From contig CM077115.1 of the NCBI GenBank assembly GCA_039619475.1, positions 150,108,274 to 150,172,273 on the forward strand: DNA of 64,000 nucleotides. The letters are read 5' to 3'. Below, in pieces: positions 1-11,500 of this stretch. This DNA is from Icerya purchasi (taxonomy: Eukaryota; Arthropoda; Insecta; Hemiptera; Monophlebidae). Position 1 is the first letter of the stretch, and each line of letters opens with the position of its first letter. The position numbers and the translations under genes were made by a program. The notes under the pieces are model-generated. The model did not search any database and was not told the DNA's origin. It worked only from the letters and a program-made list of their open reading frames with translations.

Positions 1-777
1 TTGTGGAAAAATTGCTAAACCGAATGTTATTTATGAATATAATGATCAGATAATAACGATAGATATGTTACAAAAGAGTTGTTTTTTTCGCATTGTTCCC
101 GGAGGACGAATGGAAGAATGACGCAGTTACTAATGTAGAGATACGAGATATTTTGGTTTCGTAACTCTCACGTCCGACTGGAAATGTTATAGCGCACGCA
201 TTCCGGTCTGTTATTAATAGATGAGATTATCTGAAAACGTATAATGTAGAAAGGGATTAAAATTTTTGGACCAAAAAATATGTCGTTTTGTTACTGTTGC
301 AACGATTTTTGAAAAGGGACCAAAGTTGCATTTTGTGAAATAAAGTAATTTGATTACTCCATTTAAATTGAGAACCGACTTGCTCTGTTCACCTTTGTAA
401 TGGTAAAAAAAGAAAAAAAAAAAAGACTCGCACTTTCAGCATGCTGGATTAAACCGGATGTCAATGTTGAACTTTCTTCGGTGCAAATTTTTGGTTAAAA
501 TCGCTGGCGGATCATCGGTACCGAAGCCCCGTCTCATATTCTTTTGCATAAGATGTTACACTTTCGATGGAGTGAGAGGAAGACGATAAATTCGCCTATT
601 GATCTTTTTTTAAGTTTTAAAGTTTTCTTAAAAAATTCGATTTTGCAATTAAAGTTTGTTTTATTCGGTCGCTTAATGAGTGTTAATTTCATAGAGGAGA
701 CGCGTATATATCTAATCTACGAATAATCATTACAAACCGAAATTAAAGAAACAAACGTTTTTACTCGCTGTATATTT
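1..777. other. AT-rich stretch, nothing recognised
   Basis: No protein motif, RNA gene or repeat structure seen on either strand. A purine run (A-rich with single G) lies near 405-425. A 60-codon open frame at 544-726 has no recognisable domain and is within chance expectation. Confidence 0.6.
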
Positions 778-1276
778 CTCTTTTTTCCAATCCTAACTCT
801 TTTTACCTCGCTATACAACCCTCTCCACCTACTTCTTCCCGGTTTAATAATTTTCCCTGCATCAACCGTCCTGTTATTTCTTCCATAATTCGCCTCCGTT
901 TTAATCACAGTCTGCTTCCTGCTTCCCTCTTTCGTTTTAATATTGTTCAGTCTTCCTTGTGTCGTCCCTTTCATCCTCCTATCTTAAATTTGACCTGTGA
1001 TGTAAATCACCTCCTATTCGAATGCTCACCTATCTCCTCAGAACGCGCAGTCCTTTATTCTAATTTGCTTGGCCTTGGCCTCCCAACCCCTTACAGTGCC
1101 CACTACATTCTTGCTCTTCCTTCTCTTTCTGTTGTTCCTATATTAGCTATCTTTATTTCTTCTGTTTCTAATCGCTTTCTGATTTAACTTTCAAGTCCCT
1201 ACGTTTCACTATTTGTTAGTCCTTTGTGCTGAGTAAATGTCCTGAGTTGACGCGCCCAAGATAAAATAAAAAAAAA
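778..1276 (+). mobile_element. Fam1 copy A: 3' end of RNase H-type non-LTR retrotransposon
   Basis: One open frame runs from about 787 to 1184 and covers the C-terminal tail of a non-LTR polyprotein. Visible landmarks are a conserved 'IIRLRFNHSLLPAS' segment, then the zinc-knuckle part 'CDVNHLLFEC' (Cys, His, Cys spacing typical of the C-terminal knuckle of I/R1/Jockey-type LINEs), then 'LPTPYSAHYILALPS' and the terminal 'SVSNRFLI' before a TAA. A short 3' UTR follows, with 'CCTGAGTTGACGCGCC' and an A-rich tail at about 1260-1276. The same ordered landmarks recur in at least a dozen places in this window, on both strands, which defines the family I call Fam1. Everything upstream of the tail is missing, the usual 5' truncation of target-primed reverse transcription. 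The clade (I-like versus R1-like) is an inference. Confidence 0.8.
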
Positions 1277-2208
1277 ATATATATATATTTTTTTTTAAAT
1301 TTCGCCCCCCCCCCGAGTTAACTGTAAAATTCGTTGTGATTCGCAGAATCTTTTAAATATTAATGCGAAAATAAAGAAGTAATTTTGTTTGTTTTTTTTT
1401 TTGTTTTTTTTAACTTTACAAGTCGTACGTTACATTTAATTCACTGCTCACTTAACAAAGAGCGAAGACCATCGTTAATTTCAAATCGAACGCGTCACGC
1501 TGCGACGATGAAATTCTGATCAAATTTGAATTGTTTTTTCTCAGCCATTGCCAAGTTTTACAATTAGCGTTCGGTCTTATCAAAAACTAGAATTAATATA
1601 GGCCTAGCGTAAATGTATAGATGACTAAAGTGGTTTATTTGTGATAACTATTACGATTAACCTCTGCAGTTTTTTAATATTAGGCATATGTGTGTTGGTC
1701 CACTTCGGTCGTTGTAGATATTTTATTGAATATCTTGTTTTTTGTTTTTTTTTTTTTTCGAATAAAACCAGACGAAGAACATAATATATATACCTCGAGA
1801 ATACCGGTTTTATTAAAATTTCCGCAACCGTTACATGCCACAAGGTATCCCCCCGTTTTGTACGAGAACGCTCGTATTTCGTCACGGAATCTAAATGATG
1901 TTGCCGTACCGTCTGATTCTATTATTATAGATTTCCCGTAACGACGAAAAGAAATTCACCGGTGTGTGCAATATGTTCTATTTTTGTAACAAAAAAGGAT
2001 ACAAAAAAAAACTAAAGGAATATTTAATGCCCCCTATGGATATTAAGTGTTTGATCATGAAAGTTGCAATAAAGTTTCGGACCTGGTCATCGGTATGATG
2101 ATCGGATGACAGTCTTGTATAGTGGTTTCCTGTAATTCTGATCGAAGATCCCCAGTTTTATATTGTTAAAATTGTACAATTAATTTTAAAATTTTCGTAT
2201 TACCCTCC
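1277..2208. other. AT-rich stretch with homopolymers
   Basis: Holds an AT run and a C run near 1300-1316, T-rich runs at 1385-1412, and two overlapping antisense open frames at about 1625-1941 that show no known domain. The open frames probably survive by chance; I assign no function. Confidence 0.5.
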
Positions 2209-2285
2209 AGTATAAAAATAGTATAAAAATAGTATAAAAATAGTATAAAAATAGTATAAAAATAGTATAAAAATAGTATAAAAAT
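2209..2285. repeat. 11-bp minisatellite, 7 copies
   Basis: The unit AGTATAAAAAT is repeated head to tail seven times without visible variation, then breaks off at AGCAT. Perfect copies suggest a young or slippage-maintained array. Confidence 0.95.
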
Positions 2286-2633
2286 AGCATATTGGACACC
2301 AAGGTCGTGCTGACATTGCAGCTAATGAAACATCGTTTAAAATTAATAACAGGAAATCTTTTAAAACCGAACAAACTTTTGTAACAATATTTGTCGTTTC
2401 TTGATTTCTCTATCCTATTCGCCCGATTGGTAGCGAAATCCGTTTTAAACTTTTCTTAATATTTCGCTTTGATTTTGATTGTAGGACGCTTTCAGAGAAT
2501 TATGATTTGATATATAATTTGCTTAGAAACGATTTTTGAAACCCATCTCAGATATTATTAATAATTATGGTTTAGGCACATATTGCAGGTCAAAACGTTC
2601 CGATATAAAAGCGTTACTTTAAAGCTTTATATA
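2286..2633. other. Unannotated AT-rich sequence
   Basis: No coding motif or repeat structure recognised. Confidence 0.5.
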
Positions 2634-2800
2634 AAAAATGTTCTTTTTGAAAAAAAAATACCGACTTCAAGATTTACTGTAAAAAAATTTAAATAAAATT
2701 GCACCAAAAAGTAAAAAATTCGATAAGAAGATCGTAGTGAAAAATATACCCTTAAGAGGAGATATTATGATAGCTTTTATACATCATACATTTAAAGAAG
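2634..2800 (+). repeat. Dispersed repeat RepG, copy 1
   Basis: A non-coding repeat defined by comparison inside the window. Shared blocks in order are 'ATACCGACTTCAA', a TAAA-rich block, 'CAAAAAGxAAAAAATTCGATAA', and then the reverse of 'ATATCTCC...TTAA...GTATA'. The same blocks occur on the minus strand at 3590-3785 and 22785-22895 and on the plus strand at 50605-50745. No terminal inverted repeats or target duplications were identified, so the class of the parent element is unknown. Confidence 0.65.
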
Positions 2801-3276
2801 GGGGAAATGTTGTGAAGAGAGAAGGAAAGGAAATAAAAACAAATAAGGTAAATAAAATAAAGTATTATTAGATCCCGGGTACGAAATAACACTGTGCCGC
2901 TACATTTTTTTTTTCTTGCTTGTTTCCTAATTTGTGCTGTTCAGTCGTAATCAAGTGTCTTGTCTCACTTTGGTCATGATATGAGCAGTTTATAGTGTTC
3001 TGTTTATCTTATTTCGGTATCCGTGTGATCCACGATGGCCATGGTTGTTGCAGAGGTCTGTTACAAAAAACAAATTCCGCAATTTATTTTTGTGTTTTCA
3101 TAATGGCATAACGAATCCTTAAATAACAGCATTATAATAATAATAATAGAAAAAGTAAATGGTAGAACTGAAAAGTTGAAATTTAATAAAAGGATAGTTA
3201 ATAAAAATGAAAGGTTTGGTTGATGACCAAATGATTTTGCGCCGGGCCAGGGAAAAAAAAGAGTAGGCACCAAATT
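2801..3276. other. Unannotated sequence
   Basis: Contains a T run near 2907-2915, a TAA-type microsatellite near 3133-3150, and no recognised gene. The 70-codon minus-strand frame at 3061-3273 has no domain I know. Confidence 0.5.
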
Positions 3277-3478
3277 CTTCTTCTTCTTCTTCTTCTTAAA
3301 AGTGTCTTACTCAGTCCCTGAGCGTTGACGATCACTATCATTACAGCGATTTCTTCTTTGCTTTTCTAATCAATTCGATTCTTGGGTCCAGTCCTTAATA
3401 TTATTCAACCATTCCGTTTTTCTTCTTCCGGGTCCCTCTTTTACCTTGAATTTTCCCTTCTATGACCAAACGTAAGAT
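3277..3478 (-). mobile_element. RTE-like LINE, C-terminal end (5'-truncated)
   Basis: On the minus strand the sequence reads 'GKIQGKRGPGRRKTEWLNNI' followed by 'KDWTQES', the characteristic C-terminal end of the RTE-like 'endonuclease-reverse transcriptase' proteins common in insects (a G-K-R-G-x-G-R-R block, then W-L-x-N-I-x-x-W). The 3' end (low coordinates) is a TTC/GAA microsatellite at about 3277-3297. Nothing of the RT core remains. The clade name is from the motif only. Confidence 0.7.
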
Positions 3479-3589
3479 GACGTATTTCCCCCCCCCCCCC
3501 TAATTATGTGCATTAAATTAAAACTGAATATTTAGAAACCATATTAAATGAATATTTATTGCGATTTTTAATAATAATTATTGTAACTT

Positions 3590-3785
3590 GTGATTTTCAT
3601 GCCGACCCTAATTAAGGTATGAATGTTGTATAAGAATTATCAAAATATCTCCGCCTAACGGTATATTTCATTCTAAAATATATATTATTTTCTTATCGAA
3701 TAATTACACTATTTTACTTTTTAGCACATTTTTATTCAATTTTTATATTAAATCTTGACGTGGTATTTCAAAAAAAGAAAAAAAA
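3590..3785 (-). repeat. Dispersed repeat RepG, copy 2
   Basis: Inverted relative to copy 1, with the order 'AAGGTATGAATGTTGTATAA', 'ATATCTCCGCC', 'GGTATATTTCATTCT', 'TTATCGAATAA', then 'TTTTTAGCACATTTTTATT' and 'CTTGACGTGGTATTTC'. With copy 1, about 0.8 kb away, it forms a loose inverted pair. A C run lies at about 3490-3500 just outside it. Confidence 0.65.
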
Positions 3786-4029
3786 AATGATTTCACTATT
3801 TACAGCGTAATACTCATTTGTCTAACTAAAAATAAACTTTTTTAAAAGTAACAAGCTGTTTAAAATTCGTTTTCCTTATGTAAATTTATAGTAATATTTG
3901 AGAATCTATATTCACGATTTGGGAAGATTATTGATAATACTTTAATTTTTTTTAATTACTTTTTCATAATAAATTGATAATATTTTACGTCAGTCACCGT
4001 CTGCTATATATTAATAAATAAAAGTAGAT

Positions 4030-4130
4030 TATCTAAAGAGACCACATTTTTTCACATTTTTTGATGACTACTTCGAGTATTCAACGATATGCCCACATGG
4101 TACAACCTACATTTTCGAATGGATATCCAT
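4030..4130. repeat. Dispersed repeat shared with 50440-50530
   Basis: The blocks 'ACCACATTTTTTCA', 'TGATGAC' and 'CTACATTTTCGAATG' occur in the same order and orientation near 50450-50530, so both sites carry the same old repeat. The 81-codon open frame over it (4061-4306) shows no domain and is probably chance. Confidence 0.5.
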
Positions 4131-4299
4131 TAAAATCGGTCCACACGGGTGTACAATTTGTACGCGGTCAAAACATAAAAAGAAACATTCCTTCTTTTTT
4201 GAAATCGGGAGAACCAATCAATCTTAAAGAAAAGAAAAATTTTGCACATTATACGCTATTTTCTCTTTCCGTTATACTGCGGTCTAAAAGTGATACATA

Positions 4300-5847
4300 T
4301 CCGTGATTTGTAAATCTAATACAATTGAGATAACTGGTAGGTTGCATAATACAGGTGTTATTAAGTAATGTTTTAATCGTAATAGTACTCTACTGTTGCG
4401 GCCAATATACAAAAAAGGGAACTGTATTGATTGCTCCAACTATAGGCCAATTGCTATCATCTCGGTAATTGCTAAAATAGTGGATATTGCCAACCATTTA
4501 AGAGATTACCTAGAGAGAAATGAAATTCTATACCCACTGCAATTTGGCTTCAGGAGAGAAAGAAATCGACAGCAGAGTTGCTAAAAATTTTCGTTAACAA
4601 TATATATGAAGGTCTAGCCAAAAGTAATCAATTTCTAGTGATTTTCATCGATCTAAATAAAGCTTTTGATACTGTCAGCCATGATAAATTAATAAGTGAA
4701 CTGCGGAACATCGGCATTGCTAACAATCAAAACAAGTGCTTTGCGGACTATTTAAAAAATCGGGGAAGTTAAGGGTAAAAATAAATGATAGTCTCAGTAC
4801 CGAGGGGGATTTAGCCGCGGGCGTAGGACAAGGAACAATACTGACACCTTTATTATTTCTGATATGTACAAATTCACTCTATAGATATATAAAATACGCG
4901 AAAGTATTTGCTTTCGCTGATGATATTGCGTTGGTGATGGAAAAAGCCTGATATACAAAAAGCGGAGGACTTACTGCAAAAAGATTTAAACTCTTTTGTA
5001 ATTTAGGCGCCTAGTCGAGGCTTTTCGATTAATACGGATAAATCCAAAATGATGTACATAAGAATACCGAGCCGTTACAGGACTTTCATTCCAAAAGTTC
5101 TAATCAAATGTCACAATTGTAGTCATGCGAATAACTCTAATTATCGTAGCGATGATTGTATGATGTTACAAAATGTGCAAAAAATCAAATACTTACGGGT
5201 AACGATTGATAATACGGTAGGTTGGAAACAGCATATATTGGAAATCATGAAAAAGAACAGGCAATCTTTACCGGCGATTTATAGACCTAGGCCATTGTTA
5301 CCGCCAAAAATTCTAAAACAATACTACAATGCTCTGATAACATCAAGGATATCTTACGCTATACAAGCATGGGGAGGAGCAAAGAAATCTGAACATAAAA
5401 AAATAAATGCTATTCATAAAAAAAGCTTAAAACTCCTATAGTAAAAAAGGATTTACGTCAAAGAAGGGGTAATCTTAATTGGTAGAAGGAAATGGAAGAA
5501 TTACCGGCTAAACTAAGGTATTATTTATTTATTTTATATGATTATAAGCTGAATCCTCCCGACCTTAAGACTAGGAATATAGTGAAGATAACTCTAGAGC
5601 TTCGTCAAAAATTACATATATATTAAGCCTAAAGGTATAAATAATTATATTGATAAAACAAAGGACGTTGTACTGATTGACTTGTTAGGGAAAATTCCGA
5701 CGGATATTATAAAAATAAAGAATAAAAAAAATTGCCTCTTAGAAATTAAAAATTGGCTGTTGAGCAACTACAATGATTGCAACTAAAAGAGGTGGAAGGA
5801 GCATGTGATAAGTGATTTTTTTTTTCTCTTTATCTTTTCTCAGTTAT

Positions 5848-5880
<33 letters not shown>

Positions 5881-6160
5881 TTTTACATTTTTCTTGCATT
5901 GGGTTTCTATAGGATTTGCGCTATTATGTTTTTGCCTTGTTTTGTTTAGATTTTGAATTATGCGTTGTGTTGTTATTTTTAGTGGAAATTTATATTTTTA
6001 CGTTTGTTTTGTGACGACACATTTGTTAGTTAAGCGGTTAATTGTTTATGATCGATATTGTGAGCTTTATTACAAATAAACGTTGTAACTGTGATGAGAA
6101 CCTACAGACGGGCGGTTGCCTTGTGGGTTCTCCATATGTTATTTAATAATAAAAAATAAA
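4300..6160 (+). mobile_element. CR1-like non-LTR retrotransposon, frameshifted copy
   Basis: An RT-bearing element reads left to right. RT motifs begin near 4375 and the coding remnant ends near 5780. A T/AT-rich 3' UTR follows, with the end near 6140-6160 at an AATAAAAAATAAAAAA-like tail. No EN domain is recognisable upstream, so the copy is 5'-truncated within the RT. The 3' UTR carries a (TA)n run at about 5850-5872. Assignment to CR1-like rests on the thumb pattern ('YYNALITSRISYAIQAWGGA'), which resembles CR1/Daphne-type RTs; other LINE clades are possible. Confidence 0.7.
4375..5450 (+). pseudogene. Reverse transcriptase remnant (CR1-like), at least two frameshifts
   Basis: The reverse transcriptase would copy the element's RNA at a nicked chromosomal site. 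Four successive frame pieces join in order: 4396-4584 (finger motifs 'SNYRPIAIISVIAKI' and 'LQFGFRRER'), 4578-4772 (motif A, 'FIDLNKAFDTVSHDKL', with the first catalytic Asp), 4736-4951 (motif B 'AAGVGQGTILTPLLF' and motif C 'FAFADDIALV', the catalytic Asp pair), and 5049-5441 (thumb, 'KYLRVTIDNTVGWKQHI'). The pieces overlap by a few bases with frame changes, and a gap near 4952-5048 contains a stop. Catalytic residues are still readable, so decay is moderate, but no functional protein can be made. Confidence 0.8.
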
Positions 6161-7597
6161 AAAAGTATTAGTTTCACGGATTGGCTATTTTTGCTATTGG
6201 AACGGTGCAATGACGCGAAATATGCAACAGTTGAAAATCGTTAATATTAACATAGTGACGTACAACGCGCGTGATAATTTATTTTTGAAATTAGAGGTAG
6301 GCAACTCGGAAAATCGCAAGCATTTTAGCAAGCATGTAATATATTCACACTCAATTAATAACAAAACTGTAAAAATGTACATTATAATATGTTAATATCT
6401 CGTTCGTATGACGCGCAGCGTTGTGATTATGAACGATGCAGTTCGAAACTGGTCGGTGTTTTATGCTTTTTTATATTTGTTTTTTCGACTACCATAGAAT
6501 ATTACATTGTATGTTTTTACATTTCTTTGTTATTAACTTTGAAAATGTCGGAAAATAAATTGGAGTGTCCCGGCGAATACATTTCCTGTCAAGTTAAGGA
6601 TTTTTTGACTTTTTCTAACAGTCCAAAAGAGGCTGTGTTACTTTTTGTAAGGTTCATTAGCGTGTATTATTTCATTTCTTATACAAAAATACAAATGAAC
6701 AGATTTGTGCCTAGCGAGATAGGCACATTTATGTTACCAGTAGTACACGAAGAAACATGCTTATTTTGTATGAATAATTCGTAATTTGGGTTTGAGAAAA
6801 TTTTAGTTTAGAAAATTTCCAAGTTGTTAAAAAAAAAGTAGATTTCTCGTTTTTTTCTTATTTTATTTTTTCTTATTTAAATGAATTAGGTTTTTCTTAT
6901 AATGATGGGGCACTCTTTAATTGCAGGTGCCATTTTGGCGCAGCAGAAGACTGTCATTATGTTTATTAAATCAGTTGCTATACGATATATCTCGGTGCAC
7001 AGCGTCCTCCCATATAGGCCGCGTAATTTGATGGTCTAGAAATTATGCGAGAGACTGTTATCGCTTCATTACCGTTGTGCACAAGATAAATCAGTTAAGG
7101 GGGTGGAAGAAGCGAAAAAATGGCCGCGTATTGTATTTTAATTGACGGATTAAAATTATTTTCATTTTAAGCTCATCTACAAACAGCGTGTCGTTCTGGT
7201 CAGCGAAAAAGATGGCCGAATTGTTGTTGTTCGGCTCCATTTTGAAATTTTTAGTTTTTAGCTATCCGAAAAGTCTATTTATTCTGATATCGGATTCTAA
7301 AAGTGTTCGGCAACTTGGTATATTTCTTTTCGCTTTTCAAACTTACAGATTCATTATCCTCCTTACTCGTTTCAAAATTTCTGAAATTGATTTTCTACGC
7401 ATACCAACGAATTAGTATAAGAGCATGGTCGTTCCCTTTTTAAAACAAATTTTTTCCCACTAATTTTCTTTTTTTGTACCGAAAATTTCGTGATTAAATA
7501 ACGTGTTTAATCTTCTTTCTTTCCTAATTCGCAATTACATTATCTCTCTATTCAACCACGCGATTAATCACTGTTTCTCTCTCTCTTTTTTTTTTTT
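6161..7597. other. Unannotated AT-rich sequence with one unexplained open frame
   Basis: The 131-codon plus-strand frame at 6389-6784 is hydrophobic in its first half, has several Cys residues, and shows no domain, signal peptide logic or repeat I can name. Short antisense and downstream frames (6194-6395, 7188-7415) are likewise unrecognised. No transposon landmarks were found. Confidence 0.4.
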
Positions 7598-7900
7598 TTT
7601 TGGAGTCGCCAGTCCAGGCCATTTGCTTCTTTCATATTTTCTCTATTAATCAATATCTTCTACATTTGTCGCATTCGCTTGAACGTACACATTAATTTCT
7701 TCTCCTTATTCTAAATTTAACCCTGATCTTTGTTCCCTTTATCCAAACTTGCCTCTAACCTGCGATACAAATCACATTTTCTTCGACCGTCCTTTTCATT
7801 TAGAATGTACTCTTTTTTACTGTTACTCCTACAATTCTCACCTCAATTCCTACTCTTTATTCTCTAGCTTCTTTCATGTAGGGCTGCGAAGTTTAAAAAA
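7598..7900. mobile_element. Fam1 copy B: two abutting fragments
   Basis: The plus-strand part at about 7700-7885 contains the Fam1 knuckle remnant 'LTCDTNHIFF' and a degraded tail with 'SLFSSFF'. Immediately left of it, about 7590-7680, a poly-T run followed by 'GGAGTCGCCAGTCCAGGCC' looks like the minus-strand 3' end of a separate retroposed copy. The plus-strand identification is fair; the minus-strand end is weaker. Confidence 0.5.
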
Positions 7901-8140
7901 ATACTTCCTCAAATTTTAAACTAGGTTAAATTAAGTTCACACATACCCTTGTGATAGGGTGTCGGGGATTGTAAAGTTAAACTTTTCATAATGTACCAAG
8001 CTCAACGACACCGATCAGAGTAGCGGGACTGGTTCCTTTCTCTCGCTGCTTTTACTTTCCTGGATTTCTCTTTGTACCCAATTGTAACGTACCCTAAAAA
8101 AAAATCAAAAAAAAAAAAAAAAAAATCGTTCTTTTAAGTA
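7901..8140. other. Possible A-tailed retroposon fragment
   Basis: A moderately GC-rich segment (about 7945-8090) ends at a long A run at 8094-8125, the look of a retroposon 3' end on the plus strand. No tRNA, 7SL or 5S head was recognised, so the family is unknown. Confidence 0.3.
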
Positions 8141-8144
8141 CATT

Positions 8145-11010
8145 TATTTATTTATTTATTTATTTATTTGGCCCGACATCAAGCCATTTGGCTACTAACC
8201 AGTGTTGATATAGGAATACTGTTAACTAAACATAATATTTAATTAGGAAAAAAAGGTTATAAATAACCATGGTTGTAAATGTTCAACATTACCCACGGAT
8301 GGCTGAATAAAATCTTTATGAAAGAAAAATTGGCCAGACTGATTCAGCGTAGTCCACGAATGTCTACACATTCACATTTTTACATGAACGGGGTTTTACG
8401 TTACGACTGGAATGGTTTTAAATAGATGCGGACATTCCTTTATTAGCTGATTATTGCTTCCTTCTGCAAGTGAATTTTATGTTTAACGGATGTTTCTGTT
8501 CTGCTTGTTTAATTGATAATAGAACGGCTAATGAAAACCCGGATCGAGTTTAGAATTCTAAATCGGTGTACGACAACACGATGGCAAAGAAGCGCAGCCC
8601 GTTTACAAGACGCATTTTTTTTTTTTTTTGTTTCATTTTGTTAAAAAGAAACACCACTGGAGTGATTTTAAAATGCGATCTATTCACTTGAAATATTTAG
8701 CATTTTCCTATTGGCGACTTAATTTAATGCCGCCAATTATTTCCCAGCGGAAGTCAACTTCAGTCAGTGTCTAGGAATAGCCTAGGCCAGTTCGTGCGGC
8801 TTATTAATTGTCGGATACCATGACCGCTCAGCTTACCTACTCCAGCATTTACATTACAACGTCTGCTGATATTTTCTATTGGTTCAATTACTTGTGGTAC
8901 TTTCAGTGGGCACAATTTCTCCGCTGATCATTATCGGTCGGTAGTTTATCGGTTACTAAAGTTAACATGTACCGATTTACTTTCGTTTAGCCTGACTCCC
9001 CGATATTCTTCTTAGTCCACTTCAAGACTTTATTAAGTTGTTGTTGGACTATCTGCGTTAACTGTTCAACCGGACTCTTCCAAGCTAGTGTTGTTGTATC
9101 ATCTGCAAAAAAATTCCTGTAGCGGTTCGTTCACTAGTTGCTATGTGCGTAGTATACAGCAAGTATGATACTGTCGTACGCTTCTTGGAGGAACGCCAAC
9201 ATCTGCCGGCTGTGTTTAGGAGCAACTCTACAGTTTTGTTTTATTCGAAAAAATTGGTCTTTCAAGTACGACTGGAATATTTTGCAATAATTTTCAGGCA
9301 ATACATTGTTAATTTTTTACGGATTAGTTTTTCATGCCAAACTTAATCGAAGGCCCGTGAAACACTTAAAAAGACTCCAATACAGATTTTCTTTTCTCCC
9401 AGAGCTTTTTCTATTACATCTGTAACTCTGTTGTTGATCGGCCGTTGGGTGTTTTTGTCTGAACCGAAACTGATGATCAGGCAACAGTTTCTCTATGACA
9501 TTTTTCATCCGCTGAAGTACTAATTTTTCGAGCAATTTTGAAATTGCCGGCAACAAACTGATTTGCCTGGCTTAGGCAACATAACGATTTTTGTAACTTT
9601 ACACAGTTGTGGGGGGAGGGGCAGAGTAGCCAATTCTCCATACAGAATTAAATATCTGCATTAGAGCCATAATTATTGCTTTCGTTGAAAGTTCTTTTAG
9701 AATAGCAGCTTTAGTTATATTCCTGGGGGCGTCTTTTTATTAATACTCGTATTACTTTTAATTTCTTTTAAAATGTCATTCGGTTTGAGTAATGTTTTCT
9801 GCACTTGCTTTCCGTAATTCAGGATGTTCAATGAGATTAATATCTTTAAGATATTCTGCACAAATATTCGCCTTATCTTGATCACTTTTTAACCATTGTC
9901 CATTTACAGTTTTAATCGGAAATTGAATTCATCGAACAGCTTTCCACAACGAATAAAATTATCCTCCTCTATAATAGGCAAGCTTTTTGAATATGTTTAA
10001 AAGCAATTATCTTTTAGTTTACGAATAGGGTATCTTTTGGCTTATTTTATTTAGTTCGGCTTTATCGCGTGTGTTTCTTGAATTTTTCCATCTTTTCCCT
10101 GTTTTTCTTCTCTTTTTCTTAAATCTTAAATATTTCAGCCAGAAAATTCTTTTATATACACCAGTTTTTTGTTGAGTCGTACACGCCAGCGCTGCCCTGA
10201 TATATAGCATTATTAAATTCTTCAAAAGCTAGGTATATTTGGTTTTTATTCTTCAAAGCTATAAGCTATTTTCAAATCTAGTCTTTCGACTAATTTCTTT
10301 CTGAATATTTCCCAATCAGTTCTTTTATCGGTTAGTCTTTTGTTCAAGGCGCGACTAACTATCAAGAAGACAACGCGGTCTGTCACGAAATCATAATTAT
10401 TTTCGATTTGCATATTACCCTGCGTGTGTGTGTGGTATTCCTTTAGTTATAAAAAAGTCCAGTAAAGTACATTTATATCAGGGACGGCCAATATGTTGGT
10501 TCACCATCTGAGCAGTACTCGCAGCCGCGGTTATCAACTCTGCTTGCAGTAATTGTTTTCCTCTAGCTGGAATTTTCCTTAATCCCTAATACGTATACTT
10601 CGCGTTGTAATCGCCGACTGTAATAAATTGGATGTCCCAATGTACTAAAAAATAGTTAGTAAATATTTCAATTTTTATTTGAAAATTAGGTAGGCAATAC
10701 GCTGCCGAGACGACTAATAGCTCTTCTTTTTTTGGAATTTTGATTGTCGTCGCTCATATTTATAATTAACTTCCGTAATTCGTTCGATATTGTTTTTGAT
10801 TAATACTGTCCACCGCCGTCAGGATGCATAATAGGGACAAAATAACCTTTAAATTTTATCGTATGTTTTTCGGCTATAATGTGTGCTTCTGTGATAAGTA
10901 ATAAATTTATTTGATTTGGAGTTAGTCACAATTCTATTTCCTATCGTCTAAGCGCGCCAGTCATATTGTAGGTTACGATTCTTATTCTATCCATTGTTCT
11001 TGTTTTTTTC
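8145..11010 (-). mobile_element. Jockey-like non-LTR retrotransposon, near-complete ORF2 in decay
   Basis: This is a minus-strand element. The 3' end lies at a (TTTA)n tail at about 8145-8171, next to 'GGCCCGACATCAAGCC' (plus-strand reading). The coding part starts at about 11000 with the EN domain, continues through a basic linker, and carries RT motifs down to about 8800. The order EN, linker, RT and the absence of RNase H fit the Jockey clade. No convincing ORF1 is seen beyond 11010, so the copy is 5'-truncated near the ORF2 start or ORF1 has decayed. Confidence 0.8.
8750..11005 (-). pseudogene. Jockey-like ORF2 (endonuclease + reverse transcriptase), multiply broken
   Basis: The apurinic-type EN nicks DNA and the RT primes on the nick. 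EN start: 'MDRIRIVTYNMTGALRR' at about 10990, 'LLITEAHI', and the metal-site region 'ITVGDYNAK' near 10600. Linker: 10019-10225 with basic 'KKRRKTGKRWKNSRNTRDKA' and 'AELNKISQKI'. Pre-RT: 'AEYLKDINLIEHPELRKA' near 9850. RT: 'LLPAISKLLEKLVLQRMK' (9332-9556), then motif A as 'GVFLSVSRAFD' followed by a stop at about 9350, motif C as 'ADDTTTLAWK' near 9100, and 'VPQVIEPIENISRRCNVNAG' near 8890. Frameshifts and stops separate the pieces throughout. The canonical F/Y-A-D-D context survives. Confidence 0.78.
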
Positions 11011-11239
11011 GTACATTTTTAATTTTCTAACTTATGAAGTCGCTTAAAAATTTTATTGAATTCATTTTCGTTGTTTTCCGATCAAAATAACTATTTTACG
11101 TGACGCGAACGCAGTTTTAATTTATGGAACGTATTTTTAGGGCGATTGCATTAGGATCTTCATCTGAGGTTGCGGTGAAGAATTTAATTTTTTTTTTTAA
11201 GTATGAATTTTTTTTTAAATTTTAGAACTTTCTGTTTTA
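11011..11239. other. AT-rich spacer
   Basis: Only T- and A-rich homopolymers near 11190-11260 are noted; a decayed ORF1 end of the Jockey element could lie here but I cannot show it. Confidence 0.4.
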
Positions 11240-11299
11240 TTAAAAAAAAAAGTAGTGTGTCTTAAAGCGGTTCTTCTCTATTAATAAATTCCACGGAGA

Positions 11300-11490
11300 G
11301 GTAAATATTATAATTCGGTATTCGGGAACATAGTACTCTTCGGGCAATCGGTTATTGTGGAAAATATTTTTTCGGGGTATTGCTTTCGAGAATTTGGCAT
11401 TCGCGGGAAAAACAGAATTTGGAAAAGTATTTTTTTTTCGGGATATTGTCCATCGGGAAAATGGATTCGAGAAAATGTCCGTGAATCCTT
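11300..11490. repeat. Degenerate ~31-bp tandem repeat (TTCGGG-rich)
   Basis: Blocks beginning TTCGGG/TTCGAG/TTCGCGGG recur at about 11315, 11338, 11371, 11399, 11437 and 11465, with alternating 'GGGAAAATGG'-like and 'GGGATATTGTCC'-like halves. The spacing is close to 31 bp. A minus-strand open frame (11240-11500) spans it because the unit is near a codon multiple; I do not call it a gene. Confidence 0.4.
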
Positions 11491-11500
11491 CTAGCCACAT

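Noticed and set aside
717..974. 85-codon minus-strand open frame, Lys/Arg-rich
   Set aside because: It is the antisense shadow of the Fam1 copy A tail, whose plus-strand frame carries the zinc knuckle and family landmarks.
2209..2285. CRISPR-like array
   Set aside because: The 11-bp units are directly contiguous with no spacers; it is a minisatellite. The 17-bp array at 47046-47144 is rejected for the same reason.
6389..6784. 131-codon open frame as a host gene
   Set aside because: Long enough to notice, but there is no domain, no flanking exon-like signal and no repeat landmark. I leave it as unexplained rather than naming it.
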